Source: Stenotrophomonas humi (GTDB taxonomy: Bacteria; Pseudomonadota; Gammaproteobacteria; Xanthomonadales; Xanthomonadaceae). Taken from it: a stretch of 64,000 nt of DNA. Position numbers and translations under genes: made by a program. The notes under the pieces were generated by a model. That model saw nothing but the letters and a program-made list of their open reading frames with translations. It searched no databases and was not told where the DNA came from. Of this stretch, positions 24,636 to 33,330 are shown one piece after another; the stretch's first letter is position 1; the number at the start of each line of letters is the position of its first letter. The stretch covers positions 53,199-117,198 of the forward strand of contig NZ_LDJI01000029.1 of NCBI RefSeq assembly GCF_001431415.1. Reading direction: 5' to 3'.

Positions 24636-25724
24636 TCAGTCCAGCCGCTTGCGGAAGCGCAGGATCGCCCCGGTCATCATCACCGCACTGAATGCCACCA
24701 GCGCCAATGCATCCGGCCACAGCTCCCACAGACTGGCCCCGCGCAGCATCACGCCACGGATCAGGCGCAGGAAGTGCGTCAACGGCAGCACTTCGGCCAG
24801 CCACTGCACCGAACGCGGCATGCCGGCAAACGGAAACATGAAGCCGGACAACAGGATCGACGGCAGGAAGATGAAGAACGTCATCTGCATCGCCTGGAAC
24901 TGCGATTGCGCACGGGTCGAGATCAGCAGGCCCAGCGCCAGGTTGGCGACGATCAACAGCCCGGCGGCGATGAACACATCCAGCAGCGCGCCACCGATCG
25001 GCACATGGAACAACCAGGTGCCGAGCGCCAGCACCATGCCGGTCTGCAGCAAGCCGATGACCACGTAGGGAATGACCTTTCCGATCATCAGTTCGGCGCT
25101 GGTGACCGGCGTGGCGATCAGCAGCTCCATGTTGCCGCGCTCGCGTTCACGCACGATGGCCACCGCCGTGAACAACACCATGGTCATGGTCAGGATCACC
25201 CCCACCAGCCCGGGCACGATGTTGACCGCCGAACTGCGTTGCGGATTGTAGAAAGCGACCACGCTGATTGCGCTGGTCGCCAATGGCTTGAAGCCGGTGC
25301 CATCCAATGGCATGCGTGCCAGTTGCGCCGCCGCGCTCTGCACCGCGTTGTCGCTGCCATCCACCAGTATCTGCAGCGCCTCGCGGCCTTCGGCGCGGCG
25401 TTGCTCATAGTCGGCGGGAATGACGATGCCGAGGCTGATCTCGCCACGCCGCATCGCCTCGATCAACTGCTGCGGCGTCTGCACCTCCAGCACCGGAGCG
25501 ACCACACCGGTGGCGACGATATCGCGCGCCAACGTGCGCGAGGCCGAGGTCCCCGCCTGGTCGGCGAAGCCGGCTGACAGGTCGCGCAGGTTGGTGTTGA
25601 TCGCATACCCGAACAACAACAGCTGCATCACCGGGATGCCGATGATCATCGCCAGGGTGATGCGGTCACGGCGCATCTGCCTCAGCTCCTTGACCATCAC
25701 GCCGAGCAGCCGACGCAGCTTCAT
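24636..25724 (-). CDS. ABC-2 type export permease (YhhJ/YbhR-like)
   Basis: 362 residues. An N-terminal membrane segment (about 22-42) is followed by a large extracytoplasmic domain (about 43-175), then five membrane helices. The conserved ABC-2 motif VRERERGNMELLIATPVTSAELMIGK lies at about 210-235. This is the MacB-unrelated, YhhJ/YbhR class used with HlyD-type adaptors for drug or lipophilic compound efflux. Only one permease is encoded, so a homodimer is expected. Start and stop of the neighbouring ATPase gene overlap by 4 bp. Confidence 0.9.
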   Translation of the reverse strand: MKLRRLLGVMVKELRQMRRDRITLAMIIGIPVMQLLLFGYAINTNLRDLSAGFADQAGTSASRTLARDIVATGVVAPVLEVQTPQQLIEAMRRGEISLGIVIPADYEQRRAEGREALQILVDGSDNAVQSAAAQLARMPLDGTGFKPLATSAISVVAFYNPQRSSAVNIVPGLVGVILTMTMVLFTAVAIVRERERGNMELLIATPVTSAELMIGKVIPYVVIGLLQTGMVLALGTWLFHVPIGGALLDVFIAAGLLIVANLALGLLISTRAQSQFQAMQMTFFIFLPSILLSGFMFPFAGMPRSVQWLAEVLPLTHFLRLIRGVMLRGASLWELWPDALALVAFSAVMMTGAILRFRKRLD

Positions 25725-26704
25725 GCGCCCTCTCCGTCACCGCTACGGTTGTGCGTGGCCGCGACGAACACGTCCTCCAGGCTGGCCGCCTGTGGATGAA
25801 CCTGCGCGGTGATCCCGGCATTGCGCAAAGCCTCCGCGAGCGTGGCACCGCCATCTGTCCGGTCCAGCAGTACGCGCAGGCTGTTGCCGATCTGCGCCAC
25901 GCTGACCACGCCGGCGCAACCGGTGAGCACCCGCACCGCCTGACGCGGCTGCGATGCGTCGACCACCAGCGTGCGCCCGGCCAACCTGCCGGTGAGTTCG
26001 GCCGGCGTGCCATCGGCCACCAGTGCGCCGTGGTCCAGGATGGCGATGCGGTGGCAGCGCTCGGCCTCATCCATGTAATGCGTGGACACCAGCAGGGTGG
26101 TGCCGGCATCGGCCAGTTCGAATAGTTTCTCCCAGAAATCACGGCGCGATTCCGGATCCACCGCGCTGGTCGGCTCGTCCAGGAACAACAGCTCCGGTTC
26201 GTGGATCACCGCCGCCGCCAGCGCCAGGCGCTGCTTCTGGCCGCCACTCATGGTGCCGGCGAGCTGCTTCTGCCGATCCTGGAAGCGGTACTGCTCCAGC
26301 AGCTGATCAATGCGTTGACGCGCGCGGACGCGGGGCATGTCATATACCGCTGCCAGGAATTCGAGGTTCTCGCGCACGCTCAGGTCCTCGAACAGGGAGA
26401 ACTTCTGCGTCATGTAGCCAATACGACTGCGCAGCGCTTCGGCCTGTTCCGGGATGCGCAGGCCCAGCACCTCGATCTCGCCTGCGCTGGGTGTCAGCAA
26501 ACCGCACAGCATCCGGATGGTGGTGGATTTGCCCGACCCGTTCGGGCCGAGGAAGCCATACACCTGCCTGCGCGCTACATCCAGGTCGATGTTGTCCACC
26601 GCCTTCAACGCGCCGAACTGACGGCTGACGCCACGCGCGCGGATCGCCAGTTCGTCCAGCGAAGCGGCGGCATTCACCGATGCGACGCGTTCAATGTCCG
26701 GCAT
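25721..26704 (-). CDS. ABC transporter ATP-binding protein of an export system
   Basis: 327 residues. Walker A GPNGSGKST (53-61), Q-loop YMTQKFSLFEDLSV, signature MSGGQKQR (152-159), Walker B LLFLDEPTSAVD (172-183) and the switch His in STHYMDE are all present. The C-terminal ~90 residues form an accessory domain typical of drug-type ABC-2 ATPases (YbhF-like half). It lies between the adaptor (14-bp overlap with hlyD) and the permease (4-bp overlap) and would power the exporter. Confidence 0.92.
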   Translation of the reverse strand: MPDIERVASVNAAASLDELAIRARGVSRQFGALKAVDNIDLDVARRQVYGFLGPNGSGKSTTIRMLCGLLTPSAGEIEVLGLRIPEQAEALRSRIGYMTQKFSLFEDLSVRENLEFLAAVYDMPRVRARQRIDQLLEQYRFQDRQKQLAGTMSGGQKQRLALAAAVIHEPELLFLDEPTSAVDPESRRDFWEKLFELADAGTTLLVSTHYMDEAERCHRIAILDHGALVADGTPAELTGRLAGRTLVVDASQPRQAVRVLTGCAGVVSVAQIGNSLRVLLDRTDGGATLAEALRNAGITAQVHPQAASLEDVFVAATHNRSGDGEGA

Positions 26705-27656
26705 CGGCCAGCACCTTCAATGGCGCCCCCACCGGCAACCCGGCCGCATCCTTGCCCAGGCTGATCTCGGCCAGGTAACTCAGCCGCTCGGCGTCCTGGC
26801 CGGTCAGGGCAAAGTACGGCGTGAACACCGGCTCGCTGCGGATCATCCGCACATGCCCGCTATAAACCTGCGCGGCCTCCTGCCCCTGCAACTGCACCTG
26901 CAGCGCATCGCCGACCTTGAGACGGTTGCGCAGCGCCTGCGGCAGGTAGACGCGTGCATAGGGCGCCTCCCCCACCAGCAATACCACCAGCGGTGCCCCG
27001 ATGGCGGGCTGGTCACCGAGTTTGTAGGGAAGGCTGTCCACCCGGCCAGCGCGCGGCGCGACAAGCGCAAGCTTGTCCAACAGAACGGTCTGGGTACTCA
27101 CGTTCGCCTGCGCGGAAGCCAGTGCCGCCTCACCTTGTGCCACCTGCTCGGAGCGGCTGCCGTGCAGCAGCTCCGCCAGCGCCGCCCCGGCGCGACCCAC
27201 GTCGGCCTGCGCGCTCTGCGCTGCGGCACGGGCGCGATCCAGTTCCGACGCTGCCACCAGCTGCCGCGCACCCAACGGCTGCAGGCGCGCGTAATACGCC
27301 TGTGATTCACGCGCCTGCGCCTGCGCTGCGGCCAGCGTTGCCCGCGCCTGGGCGATGTCCTCGCTGCGTGGCCCGTTGTGCAGTTCCGCCAACACTGCGC
27401 TGCTTTGCGCCGCCTGCGCTTTCAATGCATCCAGCTGCGACCGGCCATAGCGCAGCTCCAACTGCATCAGCGAGTCGCCGGCGGCGACCTGCTGACCTTC
27501 GCGCACGTCGATCTGCACGATCTTTTCCGAAGCGGGCGCCGGCAGCGTGACCCGGTCCCACTCCAGTGTGCCCAGGGCCTGCGGCGCGTCGTGGGAACAG
27601 GCTGCCAGCAGCAGCGTCAGCGCTGATGCCGCAACGCGAATGCGTCGATCATTCAT
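26691..27656 (-). CDS. HlyD/YbhG-type membrane fusion lipoprotein
   Basis: 321 residues with a lipoprotein signal (LTLLLAACS, cleavage before Cys at about 19). A biotinyl-lipoyl-like segment (KIVQIDVREGQQVAAGDSLMQLE, about 43-66), a long Ala/Gln-rich coiled coil (about 75-200) and a beta-barrel domain follow. This is the periplasmic adaptor of an ABC exporter, equivalent to YbhG. It overlaps tetR by 4 bp. The outer membrane channel is not encoded here, so TolC or a similar protein would be supplied elsewhere. Confidence 0.9.
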   Translation of the reverse strand: MNDRRIRVAASALTLLLAACSHDAPQALGTLEWDRVTLPAPASEKIVQIDVREGQQVAAGDSLMQLELRYGRSQLDALKAQAAQSSAVLAELHNGPRSEDIAQARATLAAAQAQARESQAYYARLQPLGARQLVAASELDRARAAAQSAQADVGRAGAALAELLHGSRSEQVAQGEAALASAQANVSTQTVLLDKLALVAPRAGRVDSLPYKLGDQPAIGAPLVVLLVGEAPYARVYLPQALRNRLKVGDALQVQLQGQEAAQVYSGHVRMIRSEPVFTPYFALTGQDAERLSYLAEISLGKDAAGLPVGAPLKVLADAGH

Positions 27657-28372
27657 GACTTCAGCTCCAATCCTCGCACCAACAATGCCAGCGCATGTCG
27701 TTGCACCTCATCGGCACCCAGTTCCCCGGCGCCGAACAGCTGCTGCCAGATGGGCGCGCTGGCCAGCGGAAACATCGTCAGGCCCACCAACGACACCACG
27801 ATCAATCGCGGGTCGAGCTGCGGATTCAACTGCCCGTGTTGTTGCGCGGCGGTGAAACGCTCCGCCAGTACGCGCGGCAACACCGGGCCGACGCGTTCGA
27901 TCATCACTTCACGCAACGCGCCGCCTTCACAGAGAATCTCCCGAACCCACAGCGTCGGCAGCCAGGGATGTGCCGCCACCGCGCGGACCAATCCACCCAC
28001 GAATGCCGCGACCAGATTTTCCACGCCATCGCCGGCCTCATGCACGCCGGCATGCACCTGCACCATCACCGGCCACAGCCGTTCTTCGACCACGGAATGC
28101 TGCAGCCGCGCCTTGTCACCGAAGTAGTAGTGAACCAGCGCCGGTGTCACGCCAGCGCGACGTGCGATGTCCCGCAGCGATGTCGCGGCGATGCCCTGGG
28201 CCACGAAACAGGCCAGCGCCGCATCCAGCAACTGGGCGCGAAGATCGGCCGCATCGCCCCTGGGCTGCCGCCCCGGAGCCCGTTTCCTGGGCTTGCGGGC
28301 GGGTGCCACTGTGCCGGGCGGATCGCCGGCCGGGTCGGCGCCGTTGGAGGGTTTGGGGACTGATGGTTTCAT
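27653..28372 (-). CDS. TetR family regulator of the ABC export operon
   Basis: 239 residues. A long Pro/Arg-rich N-terminal extension (1-42) precedes the TetR HTH (about 46-92, ATSLRDIARRAGVTPALVHYYFGDKARL). The C-terminal ligand domain follows the YbiH/CecR type. It is the first gene of tetR-hlyD-ATPase-permease, as ybiH (cecR) is for ybhG-ybhF-ybhS-ybhR in E. coli. A 24-bp AT-rich imperfect palindrome sits immediately upstream of its ATG and is the likely operator, so autorepression of the whole operon is expected. Confidence 0.9.
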   Translation of the reverse strand: MKPSVPKPSNGADPAGDPPGTVAPARKPRKRAPGRQPRGDAADLRAQLLDAALACFVAQGIAATSLRDIARRAGVTPALVHYYFGDKARLQHSVVEERLWPVMVQVHAGVHEAGDGVENLVAAFVGGLVRAVAAHPWLPTLWVREILCEGGALREVMIERVGPVLPRVLAERFTAAQQHGQLNPQLDPRLIVVSLVGLTMFPLASAPIWQQLFGAGELGADEVQRHALALLVRGLELKS

Positions 28373-28378
28373 GGCCTT

Positions 28379-28402
28379 ATTTAATTCATTGATTAATTAA
28401 AT
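28379..28402. promoter_or_regulatory. Likely TetR operator
   Basis: Eight-bp perfect outer arms ATTTAATT / AATTAAAT around an 8-bp centre (CATTGATT) that keeps two symmetric AT dinucleotides. It ends 7 bp before the tetR start codon and stands out as almost pure AT in a high-GC background. Binding here would block the leader and ribosome binding region of the operon. Confidence 0.6.
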
Positions 28403-28550
28403 TTCAACCACGTCGTGAGATGCCACAGGCCGGGCAGCCAGCATCCGGTCCGGCATGCCGCCCGGACCTTTACCGATGGGACAATGCAAGCCCCATCACA
28501 GACCGTACGACGGCCTTGATGTCCCGGCCATCGACACCATCTTTGAAGCC

Positions 28551-29534
28551 ATGACTGCAACTACTCATCGCGACTTCACCCTTGCCCCCATCGACAACGA
28601 ACGATTGGCCAACCTGGCCGGCCCGTTCGACGAGCATCTGCGCCAGATTGAACTCAAGCTGGGCGTGGAGATCGCCAACCGCGGCCACGTGTTCCGGATC
28701 AGCGGCCCGGGCAAGACTTCCGCAGAGGCTGAAAAGCTGCTCAAGGCGCTGTATGCCGAAGCCACGGATACCGTGTTCGACAGCCACGGCATCCACCTGC
28801 GGCTGAACCAGGCCAACGTCGACCAGGTGGTGGACCACGCCTATGAAGCGCAGGAAGTCTCGATCAAGGTCAAGCGCGGCACCGTGCGTGGGCGCGGCGC
28901 CAATCAGTCCAAGTACCTGCACCAGATCGCCACCCACGACATCAACCTCGGCATCGGCCCTGCCGGTACCGGCAAGACATTCCTGGCCGTGGCGATGGCC
29001 ATCGAAGCCTTGAACGAATCGCGCGTACAGCGCCTGATCCTGGTGCGCCCGGCGGTCGAAGCCGGCGAAAAGCTGGGTTTCCTGCCCGGCGACCTGACCC
29101 AGAAGGTCGACCCCTACCTGCGCCCGCTCTATGACGCGCTGTACGAAATGATGGGCGTGGAAAAGGTCGCCAAACTGCTGGAACGCAACGTCATCGAGAT
29201 CGCGCCGCTTGCCTACATGCGCGGGCGCACGCTCAACGATGCGTTCGTGATCCTGGATGAAGCACAGAACACCACCATCGAGCAGATGAAGATGTTCCTG
29301 ACCCGGCTGGGCTTCGGCTCCACTGCGGTGGTCACCGGTGACCTCACCCAGACCGATCTGCCCAAGCACATCAAATCCGGCCTGCGCGATGCCATCGAGG
29401 TATTGCGTGATGTGGAAGGCGTGAGCTTCACCTTCTTCGAGGCACGCGACGTGGTCCGCCACCCGCTGGTGGCGCGCATCGTCAACGCTTACGACCGGCG
29501 TGACCTGCAGCAGGTAAAACCCGGCGCCGAGTAG
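28551..29534 (+). CDS. ybeZ: PhoH-like ATPase YbeZ
   Basis: 327 residues. The N-terminal RNA-binding-like domain (about 1-110) precedes the PhoH P-loop domain: GPAGTGKT (136-143), VRPAVEAGEKLGFLPGDL and Walker B FVILDEAQN (about 232-240). The sensor region TGDLTQTDLP follows. YbeZ partners with YbeY in rRNA processing and ribosome quality control, and ybeY lies downstream here. I start at MTATTHRDF because upstream in-frame residues look non-coding; no strong Shine-Dalgarno is seen. The hypothetical gene at 29572 separates it from ybeY. Confidence 0.92.
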   Translation: MTATTHRDFTLAPIDNERLANLAGPFDEHLRQIELKLGVEIANRGHVFRISGPGKTSAEAEKLLKALYAEATDTVFDSHGIHLRLNQANVDQVVDHAYEAQEVSIKVKRGTVRGRGANQSKYLHQIATHDINLGIGPAGTGKTFLAVAMAIEALNESRVQRLILVRPAVEAGEKLGFLPGDLTQKVDPYLRPLYDALYEMMGVEKVAKLLERNVIEIAPLAYMRGRTLNDAFVILDEAQNTTIEQMKMFLTRLGFGSTAVVTGDLTQTDLPKHIKSGLRDAIEVLRDVEGVSFTFFEARDVVRHPLVARIVNAYDRRDLQQVKPGAE

Positions 29535-29571
29535 GCTTACACTCCCGGCACCCGCCCGCACAGGAGGTGCC

Positions 29572-30447
29572 ATGCCCCGGCCATATCTGCTGCTGTCCCT
29601 TGCCGCACTGATGCTGGCGACGAGCCTTCCTGCCGTCGCCGCCAAGAAATCGCCCGCCAGTCAATCGCGTCCGTATGTTGAAACCAGCTACCTGATCGCG
29701 CCAAAGCACGTGGGCGATTTCGAGTTGGAGGGTGCCAGTTACGATGCCAACCAGAAGTACTCCGGCGCCGGCTTCCGGTACATCCTCAAGGGCCACCAGG
29801 AAACCCGCTTCGACGTATACGTCTACCCTGCCGGGCGCCTGGACCCGGCCTCGGCAGTGGACGACGGCATGAAGGGGTTCCGCTACGACATCGCGCAGGC
29901 AGTCAAACAGAACATCTACACGCGGGTGCAGGAACTGCACGACAGTCCGTTCCCGCTGCCTGCCGCAGAACCTGACGACAGCATCCCGGCCAACGACATC
30001 GATGCCGCCGTGATGAAAGCCATTGCCGATACCGACAGGATCACCGGCCACAAGCTGCAGATGCGCTTCAATCTGCAGCCTCGCGACTGGCCCATGTATT
30101 CCAGTGGTTACCTTTTCTACAAGCAGCTCTACTACTTCAAACTGCGTGCCTCCGCCGCCCAGGAGCGCATCACGCAGGAGTCGTTCGACAGCCTGACCGA
30201 CCTTGCCGCGCGCACCTTGATCCCCGCCCTGCAGGTGGCCAACGTCGGTGAATGTGCCAATGCGACCATCTACCTGAACCCGGATGCCACGCCCGAGCAG
30301 GGTGCTGTGGAACTGGTCCGCCAGAGCCGTCAACACCAAGGCTACAACTGCCACTCCTCTGCCGAACAAGCCGGCATCGAACAGTCACGCAGGTCTGCCG
30401 AAGTCATCGAAATCACCTATGCAGCCGACGAATGGAAGTCGCAGTGA
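29572..30447 (+). CDS. Exported protein of unknown function
   Basis: 291 residues with a signal peptide (about 1-24, ending LPAVAA) and an excellent Shine-Dalgarno (AGGAGGTG). The mature part is soluble, with repeated aromatic stretches (YLIAPKHVGDFELEGASYDANQKY, YVYPAGRLDPASAVDDGMKGF) and a conserved-looking ECANATIYL segment. I do not recognise the family. It is inserted between ybeZ and ybeY, 37 bp after ybeZ and probably on the same transcript. Confidence 0.7.
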   Translation: MPRPYLLLSLAALMLATSLPAVAAKKSPASQSRPYVETSYLIAPKHVGDFELEGASYDANQKYSGAGFRYILKGHQETRFDVYVYPAGRLDPASAVDDGMKGFRYDIAQAVKQNIYTRVQELHDSPFPLPAAEPDDSIPANDIDAAVMKAIADTDRITGHKLQMRFNLQPRDWPMYSSGYLFYKQLYYFKLRASAAQERITQESFDSLTDLAARTLIPALQVANVGECANATIYLNPDATPEQGAVELVRQSRQHQGYNCHSSAEQAGIEQSRRSAEVIEITYAADEWKSQ

Positions 30448-30504
30448 CACGCCTTGCGCGCGATACTGTGCGCCTCTGTACCGTCTGAAATGCTGGAACC
30501 CGCC

Positions 30505-30990
30505 ATGACCAAGGGCCCCACCCGTCTTGATGTAGCCGTGAGCTACGCCCTCCCCCGCGCCGGCCTGCCGGCAGCGGTGAGCTTCCGCAAATGGGTCGCC
30601 GCTGCGCTGAAGGGCCGCATCCGCGAGGCCGATCTGGCCATCCGCGTGGTCGATGCCAAGGAAGGCCAGTCACTCAACCGCCATTACCGTGGCAAGGACT
30701 ACGCCACCAACGTGCTCAGCTTCCCGGCCGAATTGCCCGAAGGCTTGCCCAAGGGCGTGAAGTTCCCGCTGCTGGGCGACCTGGTGATCTGCGCCCCGGT
30801 GGTTGAACGCGAGGCCGAGGAGCAATCCAAAACCCTCAATGCCCACTACGCCCACCTCACCGTGCACGGCGTGCTGCACCTGCTGGGCTGGGACCACGAG
30901 GACGACAAGGAAGCCGAGGCGATGGAGCAGCTGGAACGCGAGATCCTGGCCGACCTGGGTATCGCTGATCCTTATGCTGGGGAGCGGTAA
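30505..30990 (+). CDS. ybeY: Endoribonuclease YbeY
   Basis: 161 residues with the zinc-binding signature [11 protein letters not shown] at 121-131 (His121, His125, His131) and the [18 protein letters not shown] block at about 57-74. YbeY matures 16S rRNA 3' ends and takes part in 70S quality control. I chose the ATG at 30505 ([10 protein letters not shown]), which fits family length; a more upstream ATG would add 17 residues. It belongs to the conserved miaB-ybeZ-ybeY-ybeX neighbourhood, with extra genes interspersed. Confidence 0.93.
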   Translation: MTKGPTRLDVAVSYALPRAGLPAAVSFRKWVAAALKGRIREADLAIRVVDAKEGQSLNRHYRGKDYATNVLSFPAELPEGLPKGVKFPLLGDLVICAPVVEREAEEQSKTLNAHYAHLTVHGVLHLLGWDHEDDKEAEAMEQLEREILADLGIADPYAGER

Positions 30991-31042
30991 GTCGAGTTCA
31001 GGTATTGATAAAGTTGGCCGCAACCAAGGGATGGAAAGAATC

Positions 31043-31729
31043 ATGCAACTGAGCACTCTTCCCAAGCGAACGTTGCTGCTTCTGGCACTGACCCTGCTCG
31101 CTCTGGTCAGTGTCGGCTTTCTTTCCCCCGCCCCTGCCATGTTCATCGTCAGCGCGATCATCGGCCTGGCTGCCATCGCATTGATGGGCGTCGGGCTGAT
31201 GCCAGACGTCCGCCATGCGCTGAAGACGCGCCTCGATACGCCGCGTGGTGAAGTCGTCTGCATTCTGGCAACCGTGATCTTCTTCATCGCTGTCGCCACC
31301 TGCGCCACGGTGTGGTGGGTATTGGCTGCCCACGATGCAGAACTGCAGCGCCCAGTGATGACAGGCAACCTCATGGCTCTGCTTCTGGGCACCGCCGTTG
31401 CAATGGCCCTCAGCGGCCCCATCGCATTGCGCTGGATCGCTTTCCGCCTGCTGTCCCGGCCAGTTTCATCCCTGCCCTTCTTCCGCACCACGTCCAGCGC
31501 GATGCGCCTGTTGATCGTGCTGAGCTTGGCATTCTTGCTGGTTGCCCCAAACCTGCACGAAGCCCTGCAGCCCTGGATTGCTCAACCGTCCCTGCAGTGG
31601 CTGGAAGGATTGCTGACGGTGGTGCATTGGAGCTTGGGATCGGTGCTGATTCTGGCGTTCCTGTCCGGCGTGAGCCAGCTGCTGCAACGCGCTTTCGGCT
31701 CCCGACAGCATCCGCGTTCCCTGCACTGA
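31043..31729 (+). CDS. Multi-pass membrane protein of unknown function
   Basis: 228 residues with about six hydrophobic segments (for example LLLLALTLLALVSVGFL, MFIVSAIIGLAAIALMGVGLM, VVCILATVIFFIAVATCATVWWVL). I start at the ATG at 31043 because it has GGAAAG at a suitable distance; the ATG four codons upstream has its purine run too close. Reading from within ybeY would be a spurious extension. No family recognised. It lies between ybeY and the exported protein at 31784. Confidence 0.65.
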   Translation: MQLSTLPKRTLLLLALTLLALVSVGFLSPAPAMFIVSAIIGLAAIALMGVGLMPDVRHALKTRLDTPRGEVVCILATVIFFIAVATCATVWWVLAAHDAELQRPVMTGNLMALLLGTAVAMALSGPIALRWIAFRLLSRPVSSLPFFRTTSSAMRLLIVLSLAFLLVAPNLHEALQPWIAQPSLQWLEGLLTVVHWSLGSVLILAFLSGVSQLLQRAFGSRQHPRSLH

Positions 31730-31783
31730 GCCCACCACCGGCCGCTATCATTGACGGCCACGTTCCACTCACGCGGATCGCTC

Positions 31784-32380
31784 GTGCGCCCTACCTATTT
31801 CCTGCCCCTGCTGCTCGCTTTCGGCGGCACCGCCCAAGCCCAGACCCGCATCGACCTGCCCGCACTGATCGAATGCCGGCAGAGCGTCAGCGAGTTCGCC
31901 GCACTCGCTCCCATTGCCAACGATCCGCTCAAGGCCGTTGCGCTTGGCTGGCGGCCGCTGCCACAGGGCAACCTGTTCATGAACGAGTACATGCTGAATA
32001 CGCCGATCACGGTGTTCGGCCGCAGTGCCGAGCACATCGCCATGGCCGGGGGCACCATCGTTGCGCTGTTCGACATGCCCGACCCGCGGCCGCTGGCCAA
32101 GGAACTTGAGCTGGAAGTGGGTTATGACGCCCCGGAAAAGTTCATGGCCGGCCGCGAGCTGGTCAGCCGCGATGTCATCGACGCCAAGTCCGGTGAGGCG
32201 CTGATCGAGTCGGTGATCCTGAGTGTGTCCAACGTCAAGTCGCACCCCGGCAAGACGCTGGCCGGTTGCACCTACAGCCTGGACCAGCCGGCCGAAGGCG
32301 AGGCCCCGGCCGGCCCCACGCCCACCACCGAGAGCCCGGCCGAGGCAGCCAAAGACGCCCCGGCAACCCCCACCGATTGA
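31784..32380 (+). CDS. Exported protein of unknown function
   Basis: 198 residues from a GTG at 31784, giving a signal peptide (MRPTYFLPLLLAFGGTAQAQ). The core contains DLPALIECRQSVSEFAALAP and FDMPDPRPLAKELELEVGYD, and ends in a low-complexity Pro/Thr/Ala/Glu tail (about 170-198). Two cysteines in the mature part may form a disulphide. I know similar small periplasmic proteins only as conserved hypotheticals of Xanthomonadaceae. It directly precedes ybeX (corC), with 71 bp between. Confidence 0.68.
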   Translation: MRPTYFLPLLLAFGGTAQAQTRIDLPALIECRQSVSEFAALAPIANDPLKAVALGWRPLPQGNLFMNEYMLNTPITVFGRSAEHIAMAGGTIVALFDMPDPRPLAKELELEVGYDAPEKFMAGRELVSRDVIDAKSGEALIESVILSVSNVKSHPGKTLAGCTYSLDQPAEGEAPAGPTPTTESPAEAAKDAPATPTD

Positions 32381-32451
32381 ACTGCCGGCAACACACATCC
32401 TGCTAGACTTCCCGGCACCGCCCGGCCTGCCGGGTGCAGTCAAACCAAGAG

Positions 32452-33330
32452 ATGTCTGAAGACGACAGTAGTACCGCCCTTGAACAGGGCGAAAAGAAAC
32501 GCAGTTGGCTGGAGCGCCTGAGTTCGGCGTTCTCCAACGAACCCCACACCCGCGACGAGCTGGTAACGCTCCTGCAGACGGCACAGCAGGACGGCCTGAT
32601 CGCCGCTGACACCCTGCGCATGATGGAAGGCGCCATTTCGGTGGCCGAGCTGACCGTCGGCGATGTGATGATCCCACGCTCGCACATGGTGTCGCTGCAG
32701 GTCGAGTCGCCGTTCCTTGAACTGATGAAGCAGGTGGTCGAGTCCGGCCATTCGCGCTTCCCTGTGCATGGTGAAAACAAGGACGACGTCCTCGGCATCC
32801 TGCTGGCCAAGGACCTGTTGCGCGGCGTGGTGGCTGACAACACCCACGCCACCATCCGCGAACTGCTGCGTCCGGCGGTGCTGATTCCCGAATCGAAGAA
32901 GCTCAATGTGCTGCTCAAGGAGTTCCGGCTCTCGCGCAACCACATGGCCATCGTGGTGGACGAGTACGGCGGCGTTGCCGGCGTGGTCACCATCGAGGAC
33001 GTGCTGGAACAGATCGTCGGTGACATCGACGACGAGCACGATGAGACCGAGGACCACACCGCGCAGATCGCCATCCTTGCCGATGGCCGCTACGTGGTCG
33101 ACGCGCTGACCACCATCGGTGACTTCAACGAGCGTTTCGGCGCCGATTTCTCCGATGATGATTACGACACCATCGGCGGGCTGGTCACCGAAGCCATCGG
33201 CCACCTGCCGGAAAACGGCGACGAGCTGGCGCTGGACCGCTTCGTGTTCCGCGTGGCCCGTGCCGACGCACGCCGCGTGCAGGCGTTCCACGTCACCATC
33301 CTGCCCCCTGAAGACCAGGACGACGCTTGA
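32452..33330 (+). CDS. ybeX: CBS-pair transporter-associated protein CorC/YbeX
   Basis: 292 residues. Two CBS domains (about 65-185; VGDVMIPRSHMVSLQ, LLRPAVLIPESKKLNVLLKEFR) precede the CorC_HlyC domain (about 200-285; EYGGVAGVVTIEDVLEQIVGDI, then TIGGLVTEAIGHLPENG). CorC/YbeX affects magnesium/cobalt efflux and ribosome-related phenotypes. In E. coli it is followed by lnt; here the next gene encodes a DUF4105 protein whose TTG start overlaps the ybeX stop. I start at the ATG 32452; a GTG six codons upstream is also possible. Confidence 0.92.
   Translation: MSEDDSSTALEQGEKKRSWLERLSSAFSNEPHTRDELVTLLQTAQQDGLIAADTLRMMEGAISVAELTVGDVMIPRSHMVSLQVESPFLELMKQVVESGHSRFPVHGENKDDVLGILLAKDLLRGVVADNTHATIRELLRPAVLIPESKKLNVLLKEFRLSRNHMAIVVDEYGGVAGVVTIEDVLEQIVGDIDDEHDETEDHTAQIAILADGRYVVDALTTIGDFNERFGADFSDDDYDTIGGLVTEAIGHLPENGDELALDRFVFRVARADARRVQAFHVTILPPEDQDDA

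Noticed and set aside
30803..31042. An extended start of the membrane protein at 31043 reaching back into ybeY
   Set aside because: The upstream in-frame residues are the shifted frame of ybeY (Thr/Arg/Trp-rich) and have no supporting ribosome site.
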